Assembly: GCA_946625225.1 (NCBI GenBank)
Contig: CAMOTA010000155.1
Location: 1 to 6,046 of the forward strand
Direction: 5' to 3'
Length of the DNA stretch: 6,046 bases
Source: UBA9715 sp003452695
Lineage (GTDB): Bacteria; Actinomycetota; Coriobacteriia; Coriobacteriales; Eggerthellaceae
Made by a program: the position numbers and the translations under genes. Shown piece after piece: positions 5,614 through 6,046 of the stretch. The first letter of the stretch is position 1. Each line of letters opens with the position of its first letter. Under the pieces are notes generated by a model, which ran no database searches, was not told where the DNA came from, and saw nothing but the letters and a program-made list of their open reading frames with translations.

Positions 5614-6046
5614 TCCTCCTTCTGATCGTCAGTTACAGGGAAGATCATTGAGTCGTATTTTCTGGAGACAGGTCCGTCCCAGATTCTGTTTCTGTAGTAG
5701 GTGAAGCGGACGCCGTCCTTCTCATACTGGCGGTCGAACATCGCATCCGGTGTAATTTTTCTCAGCAGGCAGAAGCAGATCTTTCCGTCATTGGTGGCAA
5801 GGGCTTTCTGTCCGTCCGGTGTAGCTTCCAGAATCGGCTGCAGAGCGTCCAGATTCGGGCTTCTGCGCAGATGTACAGGCATACCGTCCTTCTCGCTGAT
5901 CGGGGATGTCTTGTCGGCATACGGCTTGTACAGAGCGACACCGCAGTCGGGATCTTCGAACAGGATATGCTCAGCCATCTCCAGATACTTCCCTACGTAG
6001 GAAGCGTCATGGATACCGTTGCCGGCTGCGAGCGTATCGTAGTCCT
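5610..6046 (-). CDS. Unrecognised protein, C-terminal 144 residues (5' end outside window)
   Basis: The frame is open from the window edge (DYDTLAAGNGIHDASYVGKY...) to a TGA at 5612-5610. An internal ATG at 5978 lacks a well-spaced ribosome binding site, so the gene most likely starts beyond the window. I do not recognise the family. The visible part is soluble-looking, with no membrane segment or signal. It has a KICFCLLRKITPDAMFD patch with two cysteines and aromatic-rich stretches (RFTYYRNRIWDGP), and ends in acidic and lysine residues (TDDQKEE). Six AGA against three CGC codons in this frame plus the first 60 codons of the next contrasts with the GC-rich neighbours and suggests Firmicutes-like DNA. 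Its stop overlaps the next ATG by ATGA, so in its source genome it was coupled to the gene whose first ~56 codons now head rnj. Actinobacteria often have dapA before rnj; this is not dapA. Confidence 0.6.
   Translation of the reverse strand, partial: DYDTLAAGNGIHDASYVGKYLEMAEHILFEDPDCGVALYKPYADKTSPISEKDGMPVHLRRSPNLDALQPILEATPDGQKALATNDGKICFCLLRKITPDAMFDRQYEKDGVRFTYYRNRIWDGPVSRKYDSMIFPVTDDQKEE
5615..5620 (-). promoter_or_regulatory. Ribosome binding site in the ATGA overlap
   Basis: AGGAGG on the minus strand is one base from the ATG at 5613 and ten from an in-frame GTG at 5604. The very short spacing makes the exact start uncertain, although the ATGA overlap favours the ATG by coupling to the upstream gene. 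Confidence 0.5.

Overview
The window looks like chromosome of a GC-rich actinobacterium. Hand counts in the rnj body (lines starting 5041 and 5161) give 79 G+C of 120 bases, about 66%. The order rnj - ftsK - RodZ-like HTH gene on one strand is typical of actinobacteria. I would guess the gut lineage Coriobacteriia/Eggerthellaceae, but that is an inference from gene order and protein style. All recognisable genes lie on the minus strand, so the text below follows transcription from high to low coordinates.

Region 6046-5610 is the 3' end of an unrecognised gene with a different base composition. Lines 5461-5700 hold 113 G+C of 240, about 47%, and AGA is the commonest arginine codon. This gene overlaps the next start by ATGA. 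The next frame (5613-3943) is RNase J from about residue 57 to the end, with the metal ligands that lie in this portion present. Its first ~56 residues, however, belong to the low-GC material and lack the conserved RNase J N-terminal motifs. The composition break and the homology break coincide near 5440-5450. Either the contig is chimeric there or a real rearrangement has fused a foreign 5' end in frame to rnj.

Region 3942-2968 is a 975-bp spacer without a convincing gene. It is packed with four kinds of short repeat or palindrome: a cluster of GGGGACGTTTCTCTTGGCAC units bounded by a perfect 21-bp inverted repeat (3223-3443), a 29-nt direct repeat 62 nt apart (3477-3567), GGCATAAT/ATTATGCC palindromes (3583-3797), and a GGTGCCTGGCACC hairpin (3886-3914). 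They resemble REP/BIME elements. The end of the spacer next to ftsK carries a plausible promoter.

Region 2964-436 is ftsK, the membrane-anchored DNA translocase of division and chromosome segregation, complete with a strong ribosome binding site. Sixteen bases further on, at 419, starts a RodZ-like helix-turn-helix gene that runs off the window edge; the two probably form one operon. I see no new defence or metabolic system here. The items most worth a second look are the rnj junction and the repeat-dense spacer.
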